The notes under the pieces were generated by a model. The model searched no databases, was not told where the DNA came from, and saw nothing but the letters and a program-made list of their open reading frames with translations. A stretch of DNA of 35,133 nucleotides from an uncultured Eubacteriales bacterium (lineage in GTDB: Bacteria; Bacillota; Clostridia; Oscillospirales; QAMX01), in the NCBI GenBank assembly GCA_905205975.1, contig CAJLFQ010000016.1:1-35133 (forward strand). The letters are read 5' to 3'. Numbering within the stretch: the first letter of the stretch is position 1; each line of letters begins with the position of its first letter. Made by a program: the position numbers and the translations under genes. This document shows, piece by piece, positions 15,121-22,874 of the stretch.

Positions 15121-16410
15121 GTGACAAAGCATCTTGAGACAACCAGAACGGAATCACATGCGCTGGCGGTGATTGGCGGCGGCGTCGGCGGTATGGCGGC
15201 GGCAATTGCGGCATACGATGCCGGCTGCCGTGATATCGTGCTGCTGGAGACGGATGTGCGGCTGGGCGGCGTCCTGCCGCAGTGCATCCATGCCGGGTTT
15301 GGCCTGCAAACGTTTGGCGAAGAGCTGACCGGGCCGGAATATGCGGCACGATATGCAGATGAAATCAAAAAACGTCAAATCGATGTCCGGCTGGAATCGT
15401 ATGTCACATCAATCGGCGATGGACGAACCCTGACCGTTTTTTCCGGAAAAGACGGCGCATATACGCTGAAAGCCGGGGCAGTCGTGCTGGCTGTCGGCTG
15501 CCGGGAACGGCCGGCAGGCGCGTTGACCATGGATGGGCCGCGGATTGCCGGCATCATGACGGCGGGAACAGCGCAGCGCTACATCAATATAGACGGCTAT
15601 ATGGTCGGGCGCCGGGTGGTCATCTTGGGTTCGGGCGATATCGGCCTCATCATGGCACGCCGCCTGACGCTGGAGGGTGCCGAAGTGGTCTGCGTCTGCG
15701 AACTGATGCCGTGGTCAAACGGCTTACAGCGCAACATTGTGCAGTGTCTGGAAGATTTCAACATCCCGCTCTACTGTTCAACGACGGTTGTCGGCGTGAC
15801 CGGCAAAGAGCGGGTGACAGGCGTCTGGGCGGCGCCGGTCGATGAGAACCGCCAGCCGGTTCGGGAAAAGGCGCGGTTCATTCCCTGCGACACGCTGCTG
15901 CTGTCTGTCGGACTGCTGCCGGAAACAGCACTGGCGGCAGATGCCGGTCTGCCACTGGGAAAAAACGGCGGCATTGCCGTAGACGAACAGCGAAGAACTT
16001 TGGCAGAAGGTGTTTTTGCCTGCGGAAATGTGGTTCAGGTGCACGACTTGGCGGATTATGTGGCAGAAGAGGGACAGATGGCTGGCAGAAGCGCCGCGGC
16101 ATATCTGCAAGACGGCAGCATGAACACTGAACTACCCGTCGAGACCGTCGCTAGTGACGGCATTTCCTACGTCGTGCCGGAGCGGCTGCATCCGGAAACG
16201 GCAGCGGAACTCTTCTTCCGGGTGCGCGCCGTAGAGCGCAATGTCCGAATCCGCGTGCGAACGGGTGAAACGGTGCTCAAGGAAGTCCGGCGCTCTGTCA
16301 TCCGGCCGGGTGAAATGCAGCGCATCAAGCTGGCGGCCGGCAGCGCAAAGCGGGGCGAACGCATTTGTGTGGAATTGGTGCGCCAAACGACGAAAGGGGA
16401 CGCCGACTGA
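15121..16410 (+). CDS. NAD(P)/FAD-dependent oxidoreductase, partner of the GlpA-like protein
   Basis: Pyridine-nucleotide-disulfide-type flavoprotein with an N-terminal FAD site (VIGGGVGGMAAA) and a second Rossmann motif (VILGSGDIGLIMARR) for NAD(P). The segment GGVLPQCIHAGFGL carries the lone cysteine characteristic of the clostridial family found beside GlpA-like genes and DUF1667. It probably accepts electrons from the iron-sulfur flavoprotein and reduces NAD or an electron carrier. I prefer GTG at 15121, because GGGGGTGA, a near-perfect anti-Shine-Dalgarno match, lies 5-6 nt before it. GTG at 15112, overlapping the previous stop, lacks such a site. The C-terminal 60 residues after the GDGIS-like break are a divergent tail. 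Direct role as glycerol-3-phosphate dehydrogenase subunit is inferred from context. Confidence 0.85.
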   Translation: MTKHLETTRTESHALAVIGGGVGGMAAAIAAYDAGCRDIVLLETDVRLGGVLPQCIHAGFGLQTFGEELTGPEYAARYADEIKKRQIDVRLESYVTSIGDGRTLTVFSGKDGAYTLKAGAVVLAVGCRERPAGALTMDGPRIAGIMTAGTAQRYINIDGYMVGRRVVILGSGDIGLIMARRLTLEGAEVVCVCELMPWSNGLQRNIVQCLEDFNIPLYCSTTVVGVTGKERVTGVWAAPVDENRQPVREKARFIPCDTLLLSVGLLPETALAADAGLPLGKNGGIAVDEQRRTLAEGVFACGNVVQVHDLADYVAEEGQMAGRSAAAYLQDGSMNTELPVETVASDGISYVVPERLHPETAAELFFRVRAVERNVRIRVRTGETVLKEVRRSVIRPGEMQRIKLAAGSAKRGERICVELVRQTTKGDAD

Positions 16411-16793
16411 TGACCGTCAAAACATTTACCTGCATTACCTGTCCGGAAGGCTGCGAGATCCGCGTGGAACTGAATGAAACCGGCGTCGTCGCGGCCGTTT
16501 CCGGAAACCGCTGCATCCGCGGCGAACAATATGTGCGGCGCGAGGCTGTTCATCCGGTGCGTAATGTTTCTTCGACCGTTCGATTGATCAACGGAAGCGT
16601 GCCGGTGCTGCCGGTGCGGATGGAACAGCCGGTGCCGAAGGAACAGATTCGTGCCGTGATGGCAGAAATCCGCACGGCACAGATGCAGGCGCCCGTCAAG
16701 CGCGGTCAGACCGTGATTGAAAACGCTGCGGGCACAGGCGTCCGCATCATCGCGGCAGCTGACGCGGAAGCCTGCCCTTCTCAAATCGAATAA
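16410..16793 (+). CDS. DUF1667 small cysteine-motif protein of the GlpA-like operon
   Basis: A 127-residue protein starting MTVKTFTCITCPEGCEI, with three N-terminal cysteines (CxxCPEGC) and a fourth in NRCIRG. This is the DUF1667 pattern and probably binds a metal or Fe-S cluster. In many Clostridia it is the third gene after the GlpA-like and FAD/NAD oxidoreductases, and it is thought to form part of the same electron-transfer complex; its own chemistry is unknown. The ATG overlaps the previous stop by one base (TGATG), with AAAGGGG about 10 nt upstream. A longer frame from 16365 lies inside the previous gene and is not used. Confidence 0.86.
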   Translation: MTVKTFTCITCPEGCEIRVELNETGVVAAVSGNRCIRGEQYVRREAVHPVRNVSSTVRLINGSVPVLPVRMEQPVPKEQIRAVMAEIRTAQMQAPVKRGQTVIENAAGTGVRIIAAADAEACPSQIE

Positions 16794-16825
16794 AAGCACC
16801 GCGCAAGGCTTCCAAATTTTTCCTG

Positions 16826-16831
16826 TATAAT
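16826..16831 (+). promoter_or_regulatory. Possible -10 box for the small lipoprotein gene
   Basis: TATAAT preceded directly by TG lies about 80 nt before the lipoprotein ATG. No convincing -35 hexamer is found at 16-18 bp, so this is tentative. Confidence 0.4.
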
Positions 16832-16853
16832 TCGGCCCGCCAAATCGAACCAT

Positions 16854-16886
16854 AAGAGCGTGCAGCAACAAGAGCGTGCAGCAACA
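16854..16886 (+). repeat. Perfect 16-bp tandem duplication
   Basis: The unit AAGAGCGTGCAGCAAC occurs twice in direct contact (16854-16869 and 16870-16885), ending 24 nt before the lipoprotein start. It lies in the 5' untranslated region and looks like a recent slippage duplication. Confidence 0.85.
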
Positions 16887-16909
16887 CTCAGATGCAGGAG
16901 AAAAAACCA

Positions 16910-17194
16910 ATGAAAAAGATTCTCGCGTTGATTCTGTGCGTTTGCCTTGCAATGGCTGTTCTGACAGCCTGCGAAGACAAAGGCAGCAACAACCAGAGCA
17001 CGAGCCATACGAGCCATACAAACAAAATGGACCAGACCACGCCGAACGTGACTTCGGGCACAAACCCGCAGTCCACCATGCAGTCCGCCACGGATGTCAC
17101 GAACCCGTCATCATCGGAACAGCCGGGTTCAACATCGGATGGAATGCCGGAAGGCGGTCAGTTATCCGCTCAGCCGGAATCCACGAAAAAATGA
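16910..17194 (+). CDS. Small Ser/Thr/Asn-rich lipoprotein of unknown function
   Basis: A 94-residue protein with a textbook lipoprotein signal: positively charged MKK, a hydrophobic stretch, and lipobox LTAC with the lipidated Cys21. The mature part is almost entirely Ser, Thr, Asn, Gln, Pro and Gly, with no recognisable fold, so it is probably a disordered, surface-exposed, membrane-anchored tail. ATG at 16910 has AGGAG 9 nt upstream; an in-frame ATG six codons earlier lacks a ribosome site. It is isolated: a terminator follows immediately. I do not recognise a function. Confidence 0.8.
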   Translation: MKKILALILCVCLAMAVLTACEDKGSNNQSTSHTSHTNKMDQTTPNVTSGTNPQSTMQSATDVTNPSSSEQPGSTSDGMPEGGQLSAQPESTKK

Positions 17195-17199
17195 GTGTG

Positions 17200-17239
17200 A
17201 CAGCCGCGGAGAGACCTCTCTGCGGCTGTTCGCTTTTTT
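17200..17239 (+). terminator. Rho-independent terminator after the lipoprotein gene
   Basis: ACAGCCGC (17200-17207) pairs with GCGGCTGT (17222-17229), extended inwards by GAGA/TCTC-type pairs, and is followed by a run of six T (17234-17239). It begins 5 nt after the stop codon. Confidence 0.92.
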
Positions 17240-17308
17240 ATCAGCCGAAAAAGAGACCAGACGCGAGAAATTTTACAGAAGAGACGTGAAAAAGTTCAGG
17301 GAAAGCCC

Positions 17309-17337
17309 TTGTAAATTTGGGCAAAATAGTGTATGAT
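17309..17337 (+). promoter_or_regulatory. Promoter upstream of the CdaR-like regulator and the ftsEX run
   Basis: TTGTAA (17309-17314), 17-bp spacer, TATGAT (17332-17337), in the only gap before a long co-directional gene run. The leader to the first ATG is about 95 nt and shows no obvious terminator. Confidence 0.72.
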
Positions 17338-17437
17338 ATAAACAGATGCAGTATATCGGGAGATATGCGCTGCCCCAAAGGCGAATGCCGCGGGGCACAT
17401 CAAGCGGACGACCGCATTATTGATGGGGGTTCAACAC

Positions 17438-18529
17438 ATGTCAAGAAGATTGTTTCAAAATATGGCGCTTCAGATGCACGAGGCAACCGGTAAAACTGTC
17501 GGCGTGATCGACGGAGACGGCACGGTTATCGCCTGCAGCGAATTGCGCCGCATCGGCGAAGTTTATGAGATGGCGGTTGACGAGCTCAACAACACCTCTG
17601 AACCGACGGTTTACCGTTCCTTTACCTTCAAATCGCTGGCCATGCGGGGTGTCCGTTTGGAGTATGCGGCGTTTGTCGAAGGGACGGACGCGGAAGCGCT
17701 TGCCATGTGTTCCATGGTTGTCGTCGCGCTGAACGGCGTCAAACAGTATTACGATGAAAAATACGACAAAGCGACGTTTATCAAGAATATCCTTCTGGAT
17801 AACGTCCTGCCGGGCGATATTTATATCAAATCAAAAGAGCTCCACTTCGGCGGAGACACGCCGCGCGTCGTCTTCTTGATCCGCATGAAGGACAAACTGG
17901 ATATTGCAACCAACGACGTGATTGCCGGCCTGTTCCCGGACCGCCAGAAAGACTTCATCATGACCGTCAACGAAAGCGATGTGGCGATCGTCAAAGAAGT
18001 CAAGGCCAATTGTGACGTCAAAGAGCTCCGCAAAATTGCCAAAGGCATTGAAGATACCATTAACGCAGAACTCCTGGTCAAATGTGTGATCGGCATCGGC
18101 ACGGTTGTTCCGCAGCTGAAAGACCTGTCCCGCTCCCTCAAAGAAGCGCAGGTCGCCATTGAAGTCGGCCGCGTGTTTGACGCAGACAAAACCATCATCA
18201 ATTATGAAAACCTCGGCATCGGCCGCCTCATTTATCAGCTGCCGACGACTCTGTGCCGGATGTTCCTGAGCGAAGTTTTCAAGAAGGGCAGCGTGGATTC
18301 CCTTGGTCAGGAAACCATGATGACGATTCAGAAATTCTTTGAAAACAACCTGAACGTTTCAGAAACATCCAGAAAACTTTTTGTACACCGCAATACGCTT
18401 GTCTACCGTCTTGAAAAGATCAAGAAAATCACGGGTTTGGATCTCCGTGAATTTGATCATGCGATCATCTTTAAGGTCGCGCTGATGGTCAAGAAATACT
18501 TGGAATCCCGCGACAATGATGAAATCTGA
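17438..18529 (+). CDS. CdaR/PucR-type transcriptional regulator with C-terminal helix-turn-helix
   Basis: A 363-residue predicted cytoplasmic DNA-binding regulator. Residues 1-130 form a sensor-like alpha/beta domain beginning RLFQNMALQMHEATGKTVGVID, resembling the sugar-diacid recognition domain of CdaR. The middle part is a GGDEF-like alpha/beta domain without cyclase residues. The C terminus (about 290-350) holds the HTH_30 signature, with SETSRKLFVHRNTLVYRLEKI followed by GLDLREFD. ATG at 17438 is chosen because GGGGG lies 8 nt upstream; the in-frame TTG and ATG just before overlap that site. It is the first gene after the promoter, and ftsE follows within about 50 nt, so it may be co-transcribed with ftsEX. 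The ligand is unknown. Confidence 0.87.
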   Translation: MSRRLFQNMALQMHEATGKTVGVIDGDGTVIACSELRRIGEVYEMAVDELNNTSEPTVYRSFTFKSLAMRGVRLEYAAFVEGTDAEALAMCSMVVVALNGVKQYYDEKYDKATFIKNILLDNVLPGDIYIKSKELHFGGDTPRVVFLIRMKDKLDIATNDVIAGLFPDRQKDFIMTVNESDVAIVKEVKANCDVKELRKIAKGIEDTINAELLVKCVIGIGTVVPQLKDLSRSLKEAQVAIEVGRVFDADKTIINYENLGIGRLIYQLPTTLCRMFLSEVFKKGSVDSLGQETMMTIQKFFENNLNVSETSRKLFVHRNTLVYRLEKIKKITGLDLREFDHAIIFKVALMVKKYLESRDNDEI

Positions 18530-18573
18530 GTCATCCAACAGGATCCTCAGCAACCAATGACCCATGAAAGGTA

Positions 18574-19290
18574 GTGAACCATCCCTTGATCCGGCTGTCT
18601 GATACATATGTCCGCTATCCCTCTGGCGTACAGGCGCTGAACGGCATCAACCTGGACGTGGCGGACGGCGAATTTGTCTTTGTTGTCGGGCCGTCGGGCG
18701 CCGGGAAATCGACGCTGCTCAAACTGCTGACCGGTGAGATTCGTCCGAGCGCAGGGGTGGCGCTGGTGAACGCCTTCTCCATTGCAAAAATGAAAAAACG
18801 CAGCATTCCAAAGCTTCGCCGGACGCTCGGTGTGGTCTATCAGGATTTCCGTCTGATCGAACGGATGAACGTCTTTGACAACGTGGCGTTTGCCATGCGT
18901 GTCATCGGCATCAGCAATGCGCGGAAAATCCGGAAACGCGTCCTGTATGTGCTGGAGCTGGTTGGGCTGGCCGAAAAAGCCGACCGTATGCCGAACGAGC
19001 TGTCCGGCGGCGAGCAGCAGCGCGTCGCCATCGCACGCGCACTGGTCAACAATCCGGGCCTCATTATCGCAGACGAACCGACCGGCAATTTGGACCCTGA
19101 AAAATCCAAAGAGCTGATGGGGCTCTTGGCGCGGATCAACGAGCTGGGCTCTACGGTCATCGTCATCACGCATGAGCGTGAACTGGTGAATTCGTTCGGG
19201 AAGCGCGTTGTTTCGATCGAAGGCGGCCGGATTGTCGGAGATGCAGTCGGCGGCTATTGCGGCGGAGAACAGGCAAAGGCCGGGGAGTAA
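18574..19290 (+). CDS. ftsE: Cell division ATP-binding protein FtsE
   Basis: The ATPase of the FtsEX complex, which couples ATP hydrolysis at the division site to activation of peptidoglycan hydrolases. About 235 residues, normal for the family. Walker A is GPSGAGKST, the signature LSGGEQQRVAIARAL, Walker B LIIADEPTGNLD, and the H-loop VITHE. The start is uncertain: GTG at 18574 is only 2 nt from AAAGG, while TTG at 18586, giving MIRLSDTYVRYPSG as in typical FtsE proteins, is 8 nt from GGTAGTGA. The choice changes four residues. ftsX begins 7 nt after the stop. Confidence 0.95.
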   Translation: MNHPLIRLSDTYVRYPSGVQALNGINLDVADGEFVFVVGPSGAGKSTLLKLLTGEIRPSAGVALVNAFSIAKMKKRSIPKLRRTLGVVYQDFRLIERMNVFDNVAFAMRVIGISNARKIRKRVLYVLELVGLAEKADRMPNELSGGEQQRVAIARALVNNPGLIIADEPTGNLDPEKSKELMGLLARINELGSTVIVITHERELVNSFGKRVVSIEGGRIVGDAVGGYCGGEQAKAGE

Positions 19291-19297
19291 AGCAAAC

Positions 19298-20170
19298 ATG
19301 TTCGGATATCATCTGAAAGAGGGCGTAAATGGGCTTTTCCGCAACCGCCTGGTCAATACGGCGGCAATCGGCATGCTGATCGCGTGCTTGATTGTCACAG
19401 GGGCATTCGCCCTCGTGCTGCTCAACATCAACGCCGTGATCAACGAAACCGGCGCCGTCAACGAAATCTCGCTCTATCTGGACGAAACGGTGAGCGATGA
19501 ACAGATTGCCGCAGCAGAGCGTGCGCTGGATGCAACGGAAAATGTCGCCTCTTGGACGTTCATTTCAAAAGAAGAAGGGCTGGCCTCCATGCGGAAGACG
19601 TTTGGCTCTCTGCTGGACGGCATGGAAACGGATAACCCCATACGCGATACGATCCGCGTCACAGTCAAATCACAGGAAAAGCTTGAAGAAACGGCAGAAA
19701 CCGTCCGAGCGATTCCGGGCGTTGCAAAGGTCAACTACCGGAATGATATCGCGCAGCGTTTTTTGCAGATCCGCAACATCGTTGCGATGGTCGGGCTCGC
19801 ATTTGTCGTTGTGCTTGGGCTGGTTTCTCTTTTCATCATTTCAAACGCTGTCCGGCTGTCTGTCTATACGCGCCGGACAGAAATCCGCGTGATGAAAACC
19901 GTCGGCGCCACCAACGGCTTCATCCGAAAGTCATTTGCCGTTGAGGGGATGCTGCTGGGCCTGATCGGTGCGGCGGTCTCCTATGGTCTGATTGCACTGA
20001 TCTATATCAAGCTTTTTGAACCGGCAGTGGCACCGCTCGGCTTTTTGTCGGCGATTCCGATTCCTTTCTCAACGTTTGCGGCTCCGATTGCGCTGGCATA
20101 CGGCACAGCAGGGCTTGTGATGGGCTTCTTCGGGAGTGCGCTCGCCCTTCGCCGCTATCTGAACGCTTAA
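19298..20170 (+). CDS. ftsX: Cell division permease-like protein FtsX
   Basis: A 290-residue polytopic membrane protein with the FtsX layout: a short cytoplasmic N terminus, TM1 (20-43), a large extracellular loop (about 44-160) that contacts hydrolase activators, then TM2 (161-184), TM3 (216-240) and TM4 (260-283). ATG at 19298 follows GGGGAG overlapping the ftsE stop; longer in-frame starts lie inside ftsE and are rejected. It does not transport substrate; it relays FtsE conformational change to an extracellular coiled-coil partner. The next gene encodes exactly such a partner. Confidence 0.95.
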   Translation: MFGYHLKEGVNGLFRNRLVNTAAIGMLIACLIVTGAFALVLLNINAVINETGAVNEISLYLDETVSDEQIAAAERALDATENVASWTFISKEEGLASMRKTFGSLLDGMETDNPIRDTIRVTVKSQEKLEETAETVRAIPGVAKVNYRNDIAQRFLQIRNIVAMVGLAFVVVLGLVSLFIISNAVRLSVYTRRTEIRVMKTVGATNGFIRKSFAVEGMLLGLIGAAVSYGLIALIYIKLFEPAVAPLGFLSAIPIPFSTFAAPIALAYGTAGLVMGFFGSALALRRYLNA

Positions 20171-20251
20171 AACACGGTTTGCGTTCTCAAATTCTTTCAT
20201 CCTGAAACAACCCGCCGATATGAGGCTGAACGAATACAGGAGTCTTTGCTT

Positions 20252-21571
20252 ATGACCACGAAAAAAACAGACCGCCGGGATCGACGGCGCCGCATCCTGA
20301 TCTGGGTGCTGATTATCGGCATGGTTTTGCCGACGCTTGTTACGCTCGTTTCGGTTTCCATAAGTGCTGTGTCTCAATCGGATATTACCCAGGCCCGCAA
20401 AAAAGTCAGCGACCTGAAAAACAAGATTGCCGCCGTTGAAAAAGAACTCAGCACGATTCAGTCGGATCAGAGCGCACTCCTGACGCAGAAAAAGCTGCTG
20501 GATGAAAAGGTCAACCTCTATAACGATCAGATCGACGTTCTCGAGGAAACGATTTCCACGCTGGACTGCGATATTGCACAGTGTGAAACGGAGCTGGCTG
20601 CGCTGGAAGACAACCTCTCCGAAAAGTATGCAGCTTTCCGCGAACGCGTCCGCATCATGTATGAAGACGGCGCCGCCTCCTATCTGAGCGTGCTGCTCTC
20701 TGCGGATACGATCTCCGACTTTATGGATCGCGCAGAGCTCGTGTCGGCCATCTTCAACCGTGACAAACAGCTGATGAGCGATATCAAAACGCTGATGTCC
20801 GACGTCGAACTCAAACAGTCGGAGCTGGAGACCAGACGGTCTGAATCGCTCGAGATGAAGAACGAGCTGGAAACCTCCCGCCAGGCGCTTTTGGTGGAGC
20901 AGGCGAAGGCCGATACGGCACTGGCCGGTTTTTCGGACGGCAGCATCAAAAATCAAACCCTGCTTTCCGAATATGAAAAACAGCTCGAAGCGGCATCCGC
21001 TGAAGAAGAACGCCTCATGAAAGAATACGCCGCCCAAAAGAAACGGGAGGAAGAGGCCAGGAAAAAAGCCGAAGAAGAACGGCTGAAAAAACTCAAGGAA
21101 GAAGAACGCAAAAAGGCGGAAGAAGAAGCCCGCAGACGGGAAGAAGAGGAAAAGAAAAACCAGCAGAACGTCAAATATGACTGGCCGACGCCGGGCTATA
21201 AGTGGGTTACCTGCAAATTCGGTCCGCGCGTTCACCCAGTCACCGGGAAGAAAGGCAGCAACCACAACGGCATTGATATCGGCGCCTATGCCGGTTCCAC
21301 CATCTATGCGACGGCTGGCGGCACGGTGGTTGCCAACACCTACAACAACGTTTACGGCAACATGGTGAAGATTGATCATGGCAACGGGATTGTTTCCATG
21401 TATGCCCACATGAAAGCGCGCTCTAAGCTGAAAGTCGGAGCGACGGTGAAACAGGGCGCTGTTGTCGGCTATGTCGGAACGACCGGCTTGTCGAGCGGTT
21501 ATCATCTGCACTTCACCATTTACAAAAACGGCGTCGCGGTTGACCCGCTGAAATATGTGACGCCGCGCTAA
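20252..21571 (+). CDS. EnvC/PcsB-like coiled-coil protein with M23 peptidase domain
   Basis: A 439-residue secreted or membrane-anchored wall protein. An Arg-rich N terminus precedes one hydrophobic segment (about 14-36), which serves as signal or anchor. A long coiled coil (about 45-250) and a Lys/Glu-rich helix of about 50 residues lead to the C-terminal M23 LytM domain (from about 310). The domain keeps the zinc ligands: NHNGIDIG supplies His and Asp, and GYHLHFTIYKNG the final His; MYAHM is the catalytic His motif. A complete metal site suggests an active endopeptidase, unlike the degenerate EnvC of enterobacteria. ATG at 20252 follows AGGAG by 10 nt. Position directly after ftsX supports activation by FtsEX. 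Confidence 0.93.
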   Translation: MTTKKTDRRDRRRRILIWVLIIGMVLPTLVTLVSVSISAVSQSDITQARKKVSDLKNKIAAVEKELSTIQSDQSALLTQKKLLDEKVNLYNDQIDVLEETISTLDCDIAQCETELAALEDNLSEKYAAFRERVRIMYEDGAASYLSVLLSADTISDFMDRAELVSAIFNRDKQLMSDIKTLMSDVELKQSELETRRSESLEMKNELETSRQALLVEQAKADTALAGFSDGSIKNQTLLSEYEKQLEAASAEEERLMKEYAAQKKREEEARKKAEEERLKKLKEEERKKAEEEARRREEEEKKNQQNVKYDWPTPGYKWVTCKFGPRVHPVTGKKGSNHNGIDIGAYAGSTIYATAGGTVVANTYNNVYGNMVKIDHGNGIVSMYAHMKARSKLKVGATVKQGAVVGYVGTTGLSSGYHLHFTIYKNGVAVDPLKYVTPR

Positions 21572-21597
21572 ACACGAACGAAAAGAGACGATTCAAG

Positions 21598-22827
21598 ATG
21601 CAAACGCCGGAACAGATGCAGATACCGGAACAGCAGCCGGCTAAACGCCCGTCATGGCTGCAGCTGATTGCAATTTGCTTGATTGTTGCCGCAGTCGTTG
21701 CGATGGCGACAGGCTATTTTGTATCCGCCAAATATCGGGACACGCTTCAGGCCGCAGAAGGGGACTATCAGAAGCTGAACGAAATCAAAGCCCTGCTGGA
21801 CCGCTACTACGTCGGCACATACGAAGAAAAAGACCTGATGGATATGCTTGCCGTCGGCTATATGAGCGGCATCAACGACAAGTGGTCGTATTATACAAGG
21901 GCAGAAGATTTGGCCGCCCTCTATGAAGATAAGACCGGTTCCTATGCCGGCATCGGCGTTACGGTGACGCAGGATGCAGAAAATGGTATGCTGACCATCA
22001 CGGATGTCTATGAAGGCTCGCCCGCAGAGGAAGCGGGTATCCGCCGCTTGGATCAGCTGTACTCCGTTGAGGATGAGCAGATTGCGGTGATCGGCATGAA
22101 CGCGGCCGTCGCAAAAGTGCGCGGCGAAGTCGGAACCACCGTGCGTCTCGGCATTATGCGGGACGGCAAATTGCAGGAGTTTACGGTAGAACGCCGCGTC
22201 GTGGAAAAAGCCAGTGTGTCTGCCAAACTTCTGGACGGCGGCATCGGTTATCTCCGCATCTCGGAGTTTACGGCCGCAGCGGCTGAACAATTCAGCGAAA
22301 AACTCGACGACCTGATTGGAAACGGTGCAAAAGGCTTTGTGATGGATGTCCGCAACAACCCGGGCGGCCAGCTGACGACGTTGATTTCCATGCTGGATCA
22401 TCTGATGCCGGAAGGTGTTGTCTTCATTGAACGCGACAAAGCCGGGCGTGAAAATGTCCTGCGCGTTGACAACGTATACTGTGATTTGCCGCTGATCGTG
22501 CTGGTCAATGAATATTCATACAGCGCAGCGGAGTATTTCGCCGCCGTCATGCAGGAACAGGGCAGAGCCGTTGTCGTCGGCAGTCCGACGACGGGCAAGG
22601 GGGAAGGTCAGCAGACCTTCCAACTGAGTGACGGTTCCGCGATTTCCTTCTCCGTGATCAAATACTTTACGCCGAACGGCGTGAGTATCGGTGAACAGGG
22701 CGGCATCCAGCCGGATCTGGCCGTCGCCATGCCGGAAGATAAATTGGCGTCAATCGGTCAAATGGACGCTGCGGAAGACCCGCAGATCGCTGCGGCAGTT
22801 GCCCGCATGAATGAAATCCTGAAATAA
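21598..22827 (+). CDS. Carboxy-terminal processing peptidase (S41) with PDZ domain
   Basis: A 409-residue membrane-anchored protease of the CtpA/CtpB family, acting outside the cell. One N-terminal anchor (about 21-42) is followed by a cap helix region, a PDZ domain (about 105-200) and the S41 catalytic domain. The catalytic dyad is Ser309 in the NEYSYSAAE segment and Lys334 in GSPTTGKGEGQ; DVRNNPGG (250-257) is the family oxyanion motif. An AAGAGACG ribosome site lies near the ATG, 26 nt after the M23 gene. This pairing is common: in other bacteria such proteases degrade or trim M23 hydrolases, so it may limit the activity of its neighbour. A CtpB-like sporulation role is an alternative. Confidence 0.94.
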   Translation: MQTPEQMQIPEQQPAKRPSWLQLIAICLIVAAVVAMATGYFVSAKYRDTLQAAEGDYQKLNEIKALLDRYYVGTYEEKDLMDMLAVGYMSGINDKWSYYTRAEDLAALYEDKTGSYAGIGVTVTQDAENGMLTITDVYEGSPAEEAGIRRLDQLYSVEDEQIAVIGMNAAVAKVRGEVGTTVRLGIMRDGKLQEFTVERRVVEKASVSAKLLDGGIGYLRISEFTAAAAEQFSEKLDDLIGNGAKGFVMDVRNNPGGQLTTLISMLDHLMPEGVVFIERDKAGRENVLRVDNVYCDLPLIVLVNEYSYSAAEYFAAVMQEQGRAVVVGSPTTGKGEGQQTFQLSDGSAISFSVIKYFTPNGVSIGEQGGIQPDLAVAMPEDKLASIGQMDAAEDPQIAAAVARMNEILK

Positions 22828-22874
22828 AGCCTGCCAGCCAGACAGAAACCGGTAAAGGAGCCCTGTGAAATCCG

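Noticed and set aside
20069..21511. 480-codon minus-strand frame rich in Phe and Leu opposite the M23 gene
   Set aside because: The Phe/Leu richness is the reverse complement of the Lys/Glu-rich coiled coil; not a membrane protein.
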